A stretch of DNA of 64,000 nt from Bradyrhizobium sp. SZCCT0153 (GTDB lineage: Bacteria > Pseudomonadota > Alphaproteobacteria > Rhizobiales > Xanthobacteraceae), in the NCBI RefSeq assembly GCF_018129995.1, contig NZ_JAFCKS010000001.1, positions 124,001-188,000 of the forward strand. The letters run 5' to 3'. Both the position numbers and the translations under genes were made by a program. Shown here one piece after another: positions 47,390-55,853 of this stretch. The notes beneath the pieces are model-generated. The model was not told the DNA's origin. It made no database searches and saw nothing but the letters and a program-made list of their open reading frames with translations. The first letter of the stretch is position 1; every line of letters starts with the position of its first letter.

Positions 47390-47421
47390 GAGCCGGGTCG
47401 ATGGACCCGGCTCTTTTTCTT
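47390..47421 (+). terminator. Intraoperonic hairpin after phnD
   Basis: GAGCCGGGTC (47390-47399) and GACCCGGCTC (47404-47413) form a perfect 10-bp stem with a GATG loop, followed by TTTTTCTT. It has the form of an intrinsic terminator lying inside the phn import operon between phnD and phnE1. It probably lets only part of the transcripts continue, and stabilises the phnD mRNA. Confidence 0.8.
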
Positions 47422-47438
47422 GATGGACCGCCCGACAC

Positions 47439-48323
47439 ATGACGCTCGCCGTTTCGATTCTCCCCGAACAGCAGCTCGCGGTGCTGAATGTGGCCTACCG
47501 CAAGGCGGTTGCCCGCAAGCGCCTGCGGCTTATGGCAGGTGCAGGGCTGTTTGTTGCTGCGCTGATCGTGGCCTCGATCGGCGCCGAAGTTAACCTGCGC
47601 ACCTTCTTCACTTATTTCGGCAATTTCATCAGCTATTTCGACCGTATTCTCACGCTCGACAACGGCCAGCGGGTCTGGACCAATTTTGGCGAGTGGTTCT
47701 GGGGGTGGCGCAATTGGCTGAAGCTGCTCGCCGAGACCCTGCTGATCAGCTATGTCGGCACGCTGATCGGAGCGGTGTTCGCGTTCGCGCTCAATTTCTT
47801 CGCGGCCGAGAATACTTCGCCGGGACCCTGGCTGCGCTTCGTGGTGCGGCGGCTGCTCGAGTTCGCCCGTACCGTGCCGGGCATCGTATTCGCGCTGATC
47901 TTCGTGATCGCCTTTGGTCTCGGCCCGATGGCTGGCGTGCTCGCGATTGCGATCCACTCCACAGGCGCGCTCGGAAAGCTGTTTTCCGAGATCGTCGAGA
48001 ATGCCGACATGAAGCCGGTCGAAGGCATCCGATCGACTGGCGCGAGCTGGCTGTCCTGCATGCGCTTTGCGATCCTGCCCCAGGTCTCGGCCGGCTACGC
48101 GAGCTACGCGCTGCTGCGTTTCGAGATCAATGTGCGCGAGGCCTCGGTGATGGGTTTCGTCGGTGCCGGCGGTATCGGACAGGAGTTCATCGTCGCGATC
48201 CGCAAGTTCTACTACTCCGATGTCAGTGCCATTCTCGTGACGATCATCGTCACGGTCTTCCTGATCGACATCACGACCGGCTGGGTGCGCGGCCGACTGT
48301 TCGGCAAGGAGGCGCGGACGTGA
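47439..48323 (+). CDS. phnE: Phosphonate ABC transporter permease 1
   Basis: This 294-residue permease has about six spans. The EAA-like loop is in LFSEIVENADMKPVEGIRSTG, and the end region is EASVMGFVGAGGIGQEFIVAI. With the second permease gene (48320-49168) it forms the membrane channel of PhnCDE. Two different permeases suggest a heterodimer. It follows the hairpin after phnD. Confidence 0.93.
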   Translation: MTLAVSILPEQQLAVLNVAYRKAVARKRLRLMAGAGLFVAALIVASIGAEVNLRTFFTYFGNFISYFDRILTLDNGQRVWTNFGEWFWGWRNWLKLLAETLLISYVGTLIGAVFAFALNFFAAENTSPGPWLRFVVRRLLEFARTVPGIVFALIFVIAFGLGPMAGVLAIAIHSTGALGKLFSEIVENADMKPVEGIRSTGASWLSCMRFAILPQVSAGYASYALLRFEINVREASVMGFVGAGGIGQEFIVAIRKFYYSDVSAILVTIIVTVFLIDITTGWVRGRLFGKEART

Positions 48324-49168
48324 GCAAGCGGCCCGAAGTCGATGCCGCGCAGATGCGCGCGCGCTATCCCGATGTGTTCGGGCGGCCGGCCGCGGCGCGG
48401 CTCGCGACGCCGACGATGATCGTCGCAGCGTTCGCGATTTTCATCTATGGCCTCGTCGACCTCGATTTCTCTCCGTCGCGGCTCTTCAACGGCCTCAGCC
48501 AGCTCGGCTGGATCAGCATGATGATGATCCCGCCCGATCCCGGCTCGTCGCTGCCGCTATATCTGAAGGCGATGGGCGAGACGCTCTCGATTGCGCTGCT
48601 CGGCACCACGCTGGCTGCGCTGTTCGCGCTTCCGGTCAGCCTGTTTGCCGCGCGCAACGTGGTTCCGTCGAAAATCCTGCGCTTTCCGATCCGCCGTTTC
48701 CTCGATTCGATCCGCGGCGTCGACACGCTGATCTGGGCGCTGGTGTGGATCAACGTCGTCGGGCTCGGCCCGTTCGCCGGCGTGCTCGCCATCGCCGTGT
48801 CGGATTTCGGCGCCTTCGGCAAGCTGTTCTCCGAGGCGATCGAGGGCGCCGACCAGAAGCAGGTCGAAGGCATCCGCGCCTCCGGCGGCAGCGCGCTGCA
48901 CGAGATCCGCTTCGGGCTGCTGCCGCAGGTCCTGCCCGTGATCGCCGGCCAGGTGCTCTATTTCATCGAATCCAACACGCGCTCGGCCACCATCATCGGC
49001 ATCGTCGGCGCCGGCGGCATCGGCCTCCAGCTCGCTGAACAGATTCGCGTGCTGGAGTGGCAGAAGGTGTCGTTCCTGATCCTGATGATCCTTGTCGCAG
49101 TCGCCGCGATCGATTTCATCTCGAGCAAGCTGCGTTTTGCCATCATCGGGCGGCGGGCGGTGGTCTGA
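48320..49168 (+). CDS. phnE: Phosphonate ABC transporter permease 2
   Basis: This 282-residue permease is a paralogue of the first one. It has LFSEAIEGADQKQVEGIRASGG, and near the end TIIGIVGAGGIGLQLAEQI. The GTG start at 48320 overlaps the phnE1 stop (GTGA). The N-terminal tail (MSKRPEVDAAQMRARYPDVF) is cytosolic. It is last in the importer operon. Its end faces phnF on the other strand, with no clear terminator in the 58-bp gap. Confidence 0.93.
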   Translation: MSKRPEVDAAQMRARYPDVFGRPAAARLATPTMIVAAFAIFIYGLVDLDFSPSRLFNGLSQLGWISMMMIPPDPGSSLPLYLKAMGETLSIALLGTTLAALFALPVSLFAARNVVPSKILRFPIRRFLDSIRGVDTLIWALVWINVVGLGPFAGVLAIAVSDFGAFGKLFSEAIEGADQKQVEGIRASGGSALHEIRFGLLPQVLPVIAGQVLYFIESNTRSATIIGIVGAGGIGLQLAEQIRVLEWQKVSFLILMILVAVAAIDFISSKLRFAIIGRRAVV

Positions 49169-49226
49169 TCATCAATGCGCCTTTGCCCGCCCTACGATTC
49201 CGGTTTCGCGGAGAGAGGGGAAGAGC

Positions 49227-49955
49227 CTACGACTCCACCAGAAACTCCACCCGCTCCGCCGCAAACCGCGAATGCTTCGTCACCAGCGGCTTGTCGTCGA
49301 GATCGTGGTCGGTCGCGTCGACCACCAGGATCGGCCGTCCGAGCGGCAGATCAAGCCGTGCGGCGTCCGTCGCATCGACGATGCCGGCGGTGATGCGGGT
49401 CGCGCCGCGGCGGTAGTCGCGGACGCCGTAATGCTCGAGCAGCTTGGTCATGGAGCGCGTCGCCGCGAATACGACTCCCGCATTCGGGAACAGCTCGGCC
49501 GACAGCCACGTCGTGGAGACACAGATCGGCGTCCGGTCGGCGAGGCGGATCGCCTCGATCCGCACCAGCGGCGCACCGACTTTCAAGCCAAGCTCACGCG
49601 CGACCTCGCGGGTTGCGACATCATCGGACGCTTCGATCAGGCGGCCGTGCGGTTCGCGGCCCTCGGCGCCGACGATCTCGGAGAAGCGGGTCCGCGAGCG
49701 CAGCGGATAGGCGAGCTTCTGCGCCTCGACATAGGTTCCGCTGCCGCGCTCGGCGCGCACGATGCCGCGTTCGGCAAGCGCCGCCAGCGCCCGCCGCACG
49801 GTGTGGCGGTTCACGCGATAGGTTTCGGCAATCTCCATCTCGCCCGGCAGCTTGTCGCCGGTCGCAAAGCGGCCGTCGGCGATGCCGCGCTCGATGCCGT
49901 CGGCAACGAGGCGCCACAGCGCGACGCCCGAAGAGGCTGTGTCCTGCATGCTCAT
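49227..49955 (-). CDS. phnF: GntR-family regulator PhnF
   Basis: This 242-residue HutC-subfamily repressor has a winged-helix domain (MEIAETYRVNRHTVRRALAALAERGIVRAERGSGTYV) and a UTRA effector domain (RTRFSEIVGAEGREPHGRL, later SVSTTWLSAELF-like ligand loop). It is divergent from phnG. The perfect 11+11 palindrome in that gap (50019-50046) is its likely operator. It probably represses the C-P lyase operon until a phosphonate or pathway intermediate binds. Operator position predicts autoregulation too. Confidence 0.92.
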   Translation of the reverse strand: MSMQDTASSGVALWRLVADGIERGIADGRFATGDKLPGEMEIAETYRVNRHTVRRALAALAERGIVRAERGSGTYVEAQKLAYPLRSRTRFSEIVGAEGREPHGRLIEASDDVATREVARELGLKVGAPLVRIEAIRLADRTPICVSTTWLSAELFPNAGVVFAATRSMTKLLEHYGVRDYRRGATRITAGIVDATDAARLDLPLGRPILVVDATDHDLDDKPLVTKHSRFAAERVEFLVES

Positions 49956-49987
49956 ATTGCCGGCAAGCTACTCCAGAAATCACATCT

Positions 49988-50005
49988 TTGTCACGAAACA
50001 GTCAT
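49988..50005 (+). promoter_or_regulatory. Pho box upstream of phnG
   Basis: TTGTCAC (49988-49994) and CAGTCAT (49999-50005) are PhoB-like heptamers 11 bp apart on the plus strand, joined by GAAA. A plausible -10 (TATCAA) begins 10 bp later, and the PhnF-type palindrome overlaps it. Confidence 0.75.
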
Positions 50006-50018
50006 GGCGCTCTCGTAT

Positions 50019-50046
50019 CAAGTTGTCTAGTATCATAGACAACTTG
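50019..50046. promoter_or_regulatory. Probable PhnF operator
   Basis: CAAGTTGTCTA (50019-50029) and TAGACAACTTG (50036-50046) are exact reverse complements with a 6-bp spacer. Located over the presumed -10/+1 of phnG and upstream of phnF, it would block both. It is the longest perfect palindrome I saw in the window. Confidence 0.75.
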
Positions 50047-50074
50047 GATTCGGCAAGTTCGGCAGAAACATTCG

Positions 50075-50539
50075 GTGGATTTGGTGACCCAGCACAACAA
50101 TCAGCAAGCCCAGCGCAAGGCCGCGATGGCCGTGCTGGCGCACGCGGAGGCGGGCGAGATCGCCGCCCGCCTCCGCGCTCTCGCCCTGCCGGCCCATCAG
50201 GATCTGCGCGCACCGGAAAACGGCCTCGTCATGCTGCGCGGCCGGGTCGGCGGCGACGGCGCGCCGTTCAATCTCGGCGAAGCCACGGTCTCGCGCGCCG
50301 CGGTGCGGCTCGCGAGCGGCGAGGTCGGCTTCGGTTACACGCTCGGGCGCGACGGCGATAAGGCGCGGCTGATCGCGCTGTGCGATGCGCTGGTGCAGTC
50401 CAGCGATTTCGGCGCAGCGGTGGAGCGCGAAATTATCGCGCCGTTGCGTGAGCAGCTTATGGTCAGGCGCAAACAGGCGGCGGCCGAGACCGCTGCGACG
50501 AAGGTTGATTTCTACACCATGGTGCGCGGTGAGGGGTGA
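50075..50539 (+). CDS. phnG: C-P lyase subunit PhnG
   Basis: This 154-residue subunit of the PhnGHIJ core complex is helical with conserved LGEATVSRAAVRLASGEVGFGYTLGRD, including the LGE and TRA-like motifs. PhnG, H, I and L attach phosphonate to the ribose 1-position of ATP. GTG 50075 is the likely start. phnH follows after 4 bp. Confidence 0.93.
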   Translation: MDLVTQHNNQQAQRKAAMAVLAHAEAGEIAARLRALALPAHQDLRAPENGLVMLRGRVGGDGAPFNLGEATVSRAAVRLASGEVGFGYTLGRDGDKARLIALCDALVQSSDFGAAVEREIIAPLREQLMVRRKQAAAETAATKVDFYTMVRGEG

Positions 50540-50543
50540 GATC

Positions 50544-51152
50544 ATGACCACGATTGCGGAACTGCCCCCGGGTTTCGCCGACAAGGTGCTGTCGGCGCAA
50601 TCGACCTTTCGTTCGGTCATGGACGCGATGGCGCGGCCGGGCTCGGTCCAGCGCATCGTGCCGACGGCCGGAACGGCTCTTACGATGATGCGCGGCACGG
50701 CCGCGATCGCGCTGACGCTGTTCGACCATGACACGCCGCTCTGGCTCGACGCGCGGATGACGGAAGCTTCCGATGTCGTGAAATGGTTGAAGTTTCATAC
50801 CGGCGCGCCGGTGGTGCAGGATTCCTCGATCGCCGCATTCGCGCTGATCAGTGACGGCGGGTCGCTGCCGGCGCTGGAGCGCTTCGCGCTCGGCACGAAC
50901 GAATATCCCGACCGCTCGACCACGCTGATCCTCCAGGTCGATAGCCTCGACGCGGGCCGCGGTTTCGAGCTGCGCGGCCCGGGCATCGATGGTGTCGCCA
51001 CGCTTCATGCGTCGATCAAGCCTTTCGACCTGTTCGAGCGCTTGCGTGTGAACGAGGCACTGTTTCCGCGCGGCATCGATCTGGTGCTGGTCGCCGATGA
51101 CGCCGTGGTTGCGATCCCGCGCACCACGCGCGTCGTGAACAAGGGAAGCTAG
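50544..51152 (+). CDS. phnH: C-P lyase subunit PhnH
   Basis: This 202-residue protein has the family pattern PGFADKVLSAQSTFRSVMDAMARPGSV at the start and TGAPVVQDSSIAAFALISDGG in the middle. Near its end it has GRGFELRGPGIDGVATLHAS. PhnH is a PLP-transferase-fold relative with no catalytic lysine and acts as a structural part of PhnGHIJ. ATG 50544 has GAGGGG seven bases upstream. phnI begins 4 bp after it. Confidence 0.93.
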   Translation: MTTIAELPPGFADKVLSAQSTFRSVMDAMARPGSVQRIVPTAGTALTMMRGTAAIALTLFDHDTPLWLDARMTEASDVVKWLKFHTGAPVVQDSSIAAFALISDGGSLPALERFALGTNEYPDRSTTLILQVDSLDAGRGFELRGPGIDGVATLHASIKPFDLFERLRVNEALFPRGIDLVLVADDAVVAIPRTTRVVNKGS

Positions 51153-51156
51153 TCGC

Positions 51157-52272
51157 ATGTATGTCGCAGTCAAAGGCGGCGAACGCGCCATCGAGAATGC
51201 CCATCGCCTGCTCGCCAACGCGCGTCGAGGCGACCAGGGGGTTCCGGAACTTACGCTCGACCAGATCTCGGAACAGCTCGGCCTCGCCGTGGATCGCGTC
51301 ATGAGCGAAGGCTCGCTCTATGATCGCGAGCTCGCGGCGCTGGCGATCAAGCAGGCGCGCGGCGACCTGATCGAGGCGATCTTCCTGGTCCGTGCCTTCC
51401 GCGCCACGCTGCCGCGTTTCGGCGCGAGCGAGCCGGTCGATAGCGGCGCGATGCGGGTGCAGCGGCGGGTGTCCTCGACCTTCAAGGACATTCCCGGCGG
51501 CCAGATCCTCGGGCCAACCTTCGACTACACCCATCGCCTGCTCGATCCGTCTCTTGCCGAGGGCTTTGTACCGGAAACACCGGCAACGGCCGAAGCATCC
51601 ACGGCGCCGACGCCGCGCGTGACCGACATTCTGGGCCGCGACGGGCTGATCGAATCCTCGCCGCAAGCCGAGGACGGTGCGGGCGTCGGCGATCTCACCC
51701 GCGAGCCGCTGAACTTTCCGGCGGATCGCGACCTGCGTCTGCAAAACCTCGCGCGCGGCGACGAAGGCTTTCTGCTGGCGATGGGCTATTCCACCCAGCG
51801 CGGCTATGGCCGCAACCATCCCTTCGCCGGCGAGATACGCTTCGGCGAGGTCGAGGTCGAATTCGCAGCTGAGGACGTCGGCTTCGCCGTGCCGCTCGGC
51901 TCCATCGAGCTCACCGAGTGCCAGATGGTCAACCAGTTCAAGGGCTCCGCGACGGAAGCCCCGTGCTTCACCCGCGGCTATGGCCTCGCCTTCGGCCAGA
52001 GCGAGCGCAAGACGATGTCGATGGCGCTGGTCGACCGCGCGCTGCGCGCCCGCGAACTGGGCGAGGAGGCATTGGCACCGGCGCAAGATGAAGAATTCGT
52101 GATGTCGCATTCGGACAACGTCCAGGCGACCGGCTTCGTCGAGCATCTGAAGCTGCCGCACTACGTCGACTTCCAGTCCGAGCTCGGCCTGCTCCGCAAG
52201 CTGCGCCAAGAATTTTCTGAAGCGTTTGCGAAGGCCAATGCGCCCGATGCCATGAAGGAGGCCGCGGAATGA
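51157..52272 (+). CDS. phnI: C-P lyase subunit PhnI (nucleosidase/ribosyl transferase)
   Basis: This 371-residue subunit begins MYVAVKGGERAIENAHRLLA. PhnI displaces adenine from ATP with phosphonate to give ribose-1-phosphonate triphosphate. The middle includes LARGDEGFLLAMGYSTQRGYGRNHPFAGEIR and the C-terminus EFVMSHSDNVQATGFVEHLKLPHYVDFQ. The latter holds family-conserved histidines and is usually quoted as metal or substrate contacts. Length agrees with the family. It overlaps phnJ by 4 bp. Confidence 0.95.
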   Translation: MYVAVKGGERAIENAHRLLANARRGDQGVPELTLDQISEQLGLAVDRVMSEGSLYDRELAALAIKQARGDLIEAIFLVRAFRATLPRFGASEPVDSGAMRVQRRVSSTFKDIPGGQILGPTFDYTHRLLDPSLAEGFVPETPATAEASTAPTPRVTDILGRDGLIESSPQAEDGAGVGDLTREPLNFPADRDLRLQNLARGDEGFLLAMGYSTQRGYGRNHPFAGEIRFGEVEVEFAAEDVGFAVPLGSIELTECQMVNQFKGSATEAPCFTRGYGLAFGQSERKTMSMALVDRALRARELGEEALAPAQDEEFVMSHSDNVQATGFVEHLKLPHYVDFQSELGLLRKLRQEFSEAFAKANAPDAMKEAAE

Positions 52273-53159
52273 ACGCGCCCGCCTACAATTTCGCCTATCT
52301 CGACGAACAGACCAAGCGGATGATCCGCCGCGCGATCCTCAAGGCGATCGCGATCCCGGGCTATCAGGTGCCGTTCGCCAGCCGCGAAATGCCGATGCCC
52401 TATGGCTGGGGCACCGGCGGCGTGCAGGTCACCGCGGCGATCCTCGGGCCCCAGGACGTGCTGAAGGTGATCGACCAGGGCTCCGACGACACCACCAACG
52501 CGATCTCGATCCGAAAATTCTTCGCCAAGACGGCCGGCGTCGCGACGACGACGGCAACGATTGATGCGACCGTGATCCAGACTCGTCACCGCATCCCGGA
52601 GACGGCGCTGCACGAGAATCAGGTGCTGGTCTACCAGGTGCCGATCCCCGAGCCCTTGCGCTTCCTCGAGCCGCGCGAGACCGAGACGCGGCGCATGCAC
52701 GCGCTGGCCGAATACGGCCTGATGCACGTCAAGCTCTACGAGGACATCGCCCGCTTCGGCCACATCGCGACGGCCTACGCCTATCCGGTGAAGGTGAACG
52801 CGCGCTACGTGATGGATCCGTCGCCGACGCCGAAATTCGACAATCCCAAGATGGACAATTGCCCGGCGCTGCAATTGTTCGGCGCCGGCCGCGAGAAGCG
52901 CATCTACGCCATTCCGCCCTATACGCAGGTCGTGTCGCTCGATTTCGAGGATCACCCGTTCGAGCCGTATCGCTTCAACGCGCCCTGCGCGCTGTGCGGC
53001 ACCGAGAATTCCTATCTCGATGAGATCGTGACCGACGACCAGGGCAGCCGCATGTTCGTCTGCTCGGACACTGATTATTGCGAGGGCCGCCAGGCCGTCG
53101 GCCATCACGGCAGCCTCAGCGCCGCGCCGTACAAGGACAAGGCTGGCCCACATGGCTGA
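52269..53159 (+). CDS. phnJ: C-P lyase catalytic subunit PhnJ (radical SAM)
   Basis: This 296-residue enzyme cleaves the carbon-phosphorus bond of ribose-1-phosphonate 5-phosphate with a 4Fe-4S cluster and SAM. The four cysteines Cys240, Cys243, Cys265 and Cys271 have the spacing C-x2-C-x21-C-x5-C of E. coli PhnJ (241/244/266/272). The presumed glycyl radical glycine is Gly31, again one less than Gly32 of E. coli. All catalytic residues are thus intact. It overlaps phnI by 4 bp and phnK by 8 bp. Confidence 0.96.
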   Translation: MNAPAYNFAYLDEQTKRMIRRAILKAIAIPGYQVPFASREMPMPYGWGTGGVQVTAAILGPQDVLKVIDQGSDDTTNAISIRKFFAKTAGVATTTATIDATVIQTRHRIPETALHENQVLVYQVPIPEPLRFLEPRETETRRMHALAEYGLMHVKLYEDIARFGHIATAYAYPVKVNARYVMDPSPTPKFDNPKMDNCPALQLFGAGREKRIYAIPPYTQVVSLDFEDHPFEPYRFNAPCALCGTENSYLDEIVTDDQGSRMFVCSDTDYCEGRQAVGHHGSLSAAPYKDKAGPHG

Positions 53160-53949
53160 TCTCGACGTGCTCGAAAACGACCAGCCGCTGCTGGTCGCCG
53201 AATCCCTCAGCAAGTCCTATGGCCGCATCGCCGCGTGCCGCGACGTCTCGTTCGCGCTCTATCCCGGCGAGGTGCTGGCGATCGTCGGCGAGTCCGGCTC
53301 GGGCAAGTCGACCTTGCTGCAGATGTTGTCAGGACAGCTCACGCCGAGCGCCGGCCAGGTCTCGTACCGGATGCGCGACGGCGTCACCCGCGATCTCACG
53401 AGCCTCGGCGAAGCCGAGCGGCGCTTTCTGTTCCGCACCGACTGGGGCTTTGTCCACCAGGATCCGGCGCAGGGCCTGCGCATGGCGGTTTCGGCCGGCG
53501 CCAATGTCGGCGAGCGGCTGATGGCGGTCGGCTGGAATCACTACGGCCGCATCCGCGATACCGCCTCCGACTGGCTGAGCCGCGTCGAGATCGACATCAC
53601 CCGCATCGACGATGCGCCGCGCACCTATTCCGGTGGCATGCGCCAGCGTCTCCAGATCGCGCGCAACCTCGTCACCGAGCCCCGGCTGGTGTTCATGGAC
53701 GAGCCGACCGGCGGCCTCGACGTCTCGGTGCAGGCCCGCCTGCTCGACCTCGTGCGCAGCCTCGTTGCCGAGTTGCACCTCGCCGTCATCATCGTCACCC
53801 ACGATCTTGCGGTCGCGCGCCTGCTGTCGCACCGCGTGATGGTGATGAAGGGCGGCCGCGTCATCGAGACCGGTCTCACCGACCAGGTGCTCGACGATCC
53901 CCGCGAGCCCTATACCCAACTCCTCGTCTCCTCGATTCTGCCGCCATGA
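53152..53949 (+). CDS. phnK: C-P lyase system ATP-binding protein PhnK
   Basis: This 265-residue ABC-type ATPase binds the PhnGHIJ core rather than a membrane permease. Walker A is GESGSGKSTLLQ, the signature is YSGGMRQRLQIARNL, Walker B is LVFMDEPTGGLDVS, and the H-loop is IIVTHDLAVAR. It overlaps phnJ by 8 bp. Its stop codon lies in the first unit of a tandem repeat that separates it from phnL. Confidence 0.94.
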   Translation: MADLDVLENDQPLLVAESLSKSYGRIAACRDVSFALYPGEVLAIVGESGSGKSTLLQMLSGQLTPSAGQVSYRMRDGVTRDLTSLGEAERRFLFRTDWGFVHQDPAQGLRMAVSAGANVGERLMAVGWNHYGRIRDTASDWLSRVEIDITRIDDAPRTYSGGMRQRLQIARNLVTEPRLVFMDEPTGGLDVSVQARLLDLVRSLVAELHLAVIIVTHDLAVARLLSHRVMVMKGGRVIETGLTDQVLDDPREPYTQLLVSSILPP

Positions 53950-53987
53950 GCCTTCCAGTATGAGCCTCCCAATATGAGCCCTGCAAT
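53946..53987 (+). repeat. Three 14-bp tandem copies at the phnK-phnL junction
   Basis: The units begin at 53946, 53960 and 53974: ATGAGCCTTCCAGT, ATGAGCCTCCCAAT and ATGAGCCCTGCAAT. Each has an ATGAGCC start. The first ATG overlaps the phnK stop (ATGA) but is out of frame with phnL; the third is the phnL start. This looks like a duplicated ATGA junction. Confidence 0.85.
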
Positions 53988-54684
53988 GACCGCCATGATC
54001 GACGTCGCCGACGCCAACAAGACGTTCACGATGCACCTGCAGGGCGGCATCGAATTGCCCGTCGTCAGCGGCGTGACGTTTCGCGTCGACCCTGGCGAGT
54101 GCGTCGTGCTGTCGGGCCCGTCCGGCGCCGGCAAATCGTCGATCCTGAAGATGATCTTCGGCAACTATCGCTGCGACTCCGGGCGGATCGGCATCCGCCA
54201 TCGCGGCGCGCTGATCGATCTTGCCACCGCCGAGCCGCGGCAGATCCTCAACGTCCGCCGCGCCACCATCGGCTATGTCAGCCAGTTCCTGCGCGCGGTG
54301 CCGCGGGTCGCGACCATCGACGTCGTCGCCGAGCCGCTGATCGCAGGCGGCCTTGCACGTGCGGAGGCGCAAGTCCGCGCCGGCGAATTGCTGCATCGTC
54401 TCAACATCCCCGAGCGGCTCTGGCAGCTCCCGCCCGCGACCTTCTCCGGCGGCGAGCAGCAGCGCGTCAACATCGCGCGCGGCTTCATCTCGGAGCTGCC
54501 GATCCTTCTACTGGACGAGCCCACCGCTTCGCTGGATGCCGCCAACCGTGCCGTCGTCGTCGAACTGATCGCCGAAAAGAAGCGCCAGGGCGTCGCCATG
54601 GTCGCCATTGTCCACGACGACGAAATCCGTCATCTGATTGCCGACCGCATCGTCGACGTCACCAGCTTCGCCGCTGCGGCCTGA
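53974..54684 (+). CDS. phnL: C-P lyase system ATP-binding protein PhnL
   Basis: This 236-residue ABC-type ATPase is needed with PhnGHI for the ribosyl transfer step. Walker A is SGPSGAGKSSILKMIF, the signature is FSGGEQQRVNIARGF, and Walker B is PILLLDEPTASLDAAN. ATG 53974 is the third copy of a 14-bp repeat; the ATG at 53986 (MTAMIDV) is an alternative. phnM follows after 11 bp. Confidence 0.94.
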   Translation: MSPAMTAMIDVADANKTFTMHLQGGIELPVVSGVTFRVDPGECVVLSGPSGAGKSSILKMIFGNYRCDSGRIGIRHRGALIDLATAEPRQILNVRRATIGYVSQFLRAVPRVATIDVVAEPLIAGGLARAEAQVRAGELLHRLNIPERLWQLPPATFSGGEQQRVNIARGFISELPILLLDEPTASLDAANRAVVVELIAEKKRQGVAMVAIVHDDEIRHLIADRIVDVTSFAAAA

Positions 54685-54695
54685 AGGGAATGGAC

Positions 54696-55853
54696 ATGAA
54701 CGCCAAGCCGAAGGACACATTGATCGCCAACGCCAGGATCGTGCTGGCCGACCGGGTGATCGAGCAGGGCTGGCTCGCTCTGGCCGACGGACGCATCGCC
54801 GAGATCGGCGAGGGCAGGGCGCCTTCGGGCGCTGATGATGCCGGCGGCGACCTGATCATGCCCGGCCTGATCGAGCTCCACACCGACCATCTCGAAGCGC
54901 ACTACGTGCCGCGGCCAAAAGTGTTCTGGAATCCGGTCGCCGCCGTCGTCTCCTATGACGGCCAGCTCGCCACCTCGGGCATTACCACCGTGTTCGACTC
55001 GCTGCGGGTCTGGCGCGAGGACGGCGCCGAGGAAGTCGACGGCCGGGCCGGCACGCTCGCCGCCGCGATCACGACCGCGCGCGACGCTGATTTGTTGCGC
55101 GCCGATCACTTCTTGCACCTGCGCTGCGAAATCCCGATGCCGAGCGTGGTCGAGGAGGCCAGGGAGCTGATCGACCGCCCCGACGTCCGCTTGATGTCGC
55201 TGATGGACCACACCCCCGGCCAGCGCCAGTTCCGCGACGAAGGCAAGCTGCGCGACTATTACCGCGGCAAGAACGGCGGCAAGACCGATGCCCAGCTCGA
55301 CGAGCTGTTCGCGCGGCGCTTCGAGTACCAGAAGGCCTATGCCGCCACCAACATGCGCCAGATCGTGGCGCTGGCGCATGAGTACAGGATTCCCCTCGCC
55401 AGCCACGACGACACCACGGAGGAGAACGTCGCGGACGCCGTACGCGATCGCGTCTCCGTGGCGGAATTCCCGACCACGCTGGAGGCTGCGCGCGGCCTGC
55501 ACCAGGCCGGCATCGACATCCTGATGGGCGCGCCGAACGTGGTGCGCGGCGGCTCGCACTCCGGCAACATCGCCGCGGTCGATCTCGCCCGCGAAGGCCT
55601 GCTCGACATCCTGTCGTCGGACTACATTCCCTCGAGCCTGCTCATGGCCGCGCTGCAATTGCCCGAGCATGTGCCCGCCATCGGCCTTCCGGCGGCGATC
55701 CGCACCGTGACGAAGGCACCCGCGGAGGCGGTCGGCCTGTCCGACCGCGGTGAAATCGCCGTCGGCAAGCGCGCCGATCTGATCCGCGTGCATGTCGCAG
55801 GTCACGTCCCCGCGGTCCGCAGCGTCTGGCGCGAAGGGAGCCGTGTCGCATGA
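54696..55853 (+). CDS. phnM: Ribose 1-alkylphosphonate 5-triphosphate diphosphatase PhnM
   Basis: This 385-residue metal-dependent amidohydrolase releases pyrophosphate from ribose-1-phosphonate 5-triphosphate. Metal motifs include MPGLIELHTDHLEAHYVPRPK, HLRCEIPMP and SLMDHTPGQRQFRDEGKLRDYY. Later it has [29 protein letters not shown] and ILSSDYIPSSLL. All match E. coli PhnM closely. ATG 54696 has AAGGGA seven bases upstream; ATG 54690 is in the same frame. It overlaps phnN by 4 bp. Confidence 0.95.
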   Translation: MNAKPKDTLIANARIVLADRVIEQGWLALADGRIAEIGEGRAPSGADDAGGDLIMPGLIELHTDHLEAHYVPRPKVFWNPVAAVVSYDGQLATSGITTVFDSLRVWREDGAEEVDGRAGTLAAAITTARDADLLRADHFLHLRCEIPMPSVVEEARELIDRPDVRLMSLMDHTPGQRQFRDEGKLRDYYRGKNGGKTDAQLDELFARRFEYQKAYAATNMRQIVALAHEYRIPLASHDDTTEENVADAVRDRVSVAEFPTTLEAARGLHQAGIDILMGAPNVVRGGSHSGNIAAVDLAREGLLDILSSDYIPSSLLMAALQLPEHVPAIGLPAAIRTVTKAPAEAVGLSDRGEIAVGKRADLIRVHVAGHVPAVRSVWREGSRVA

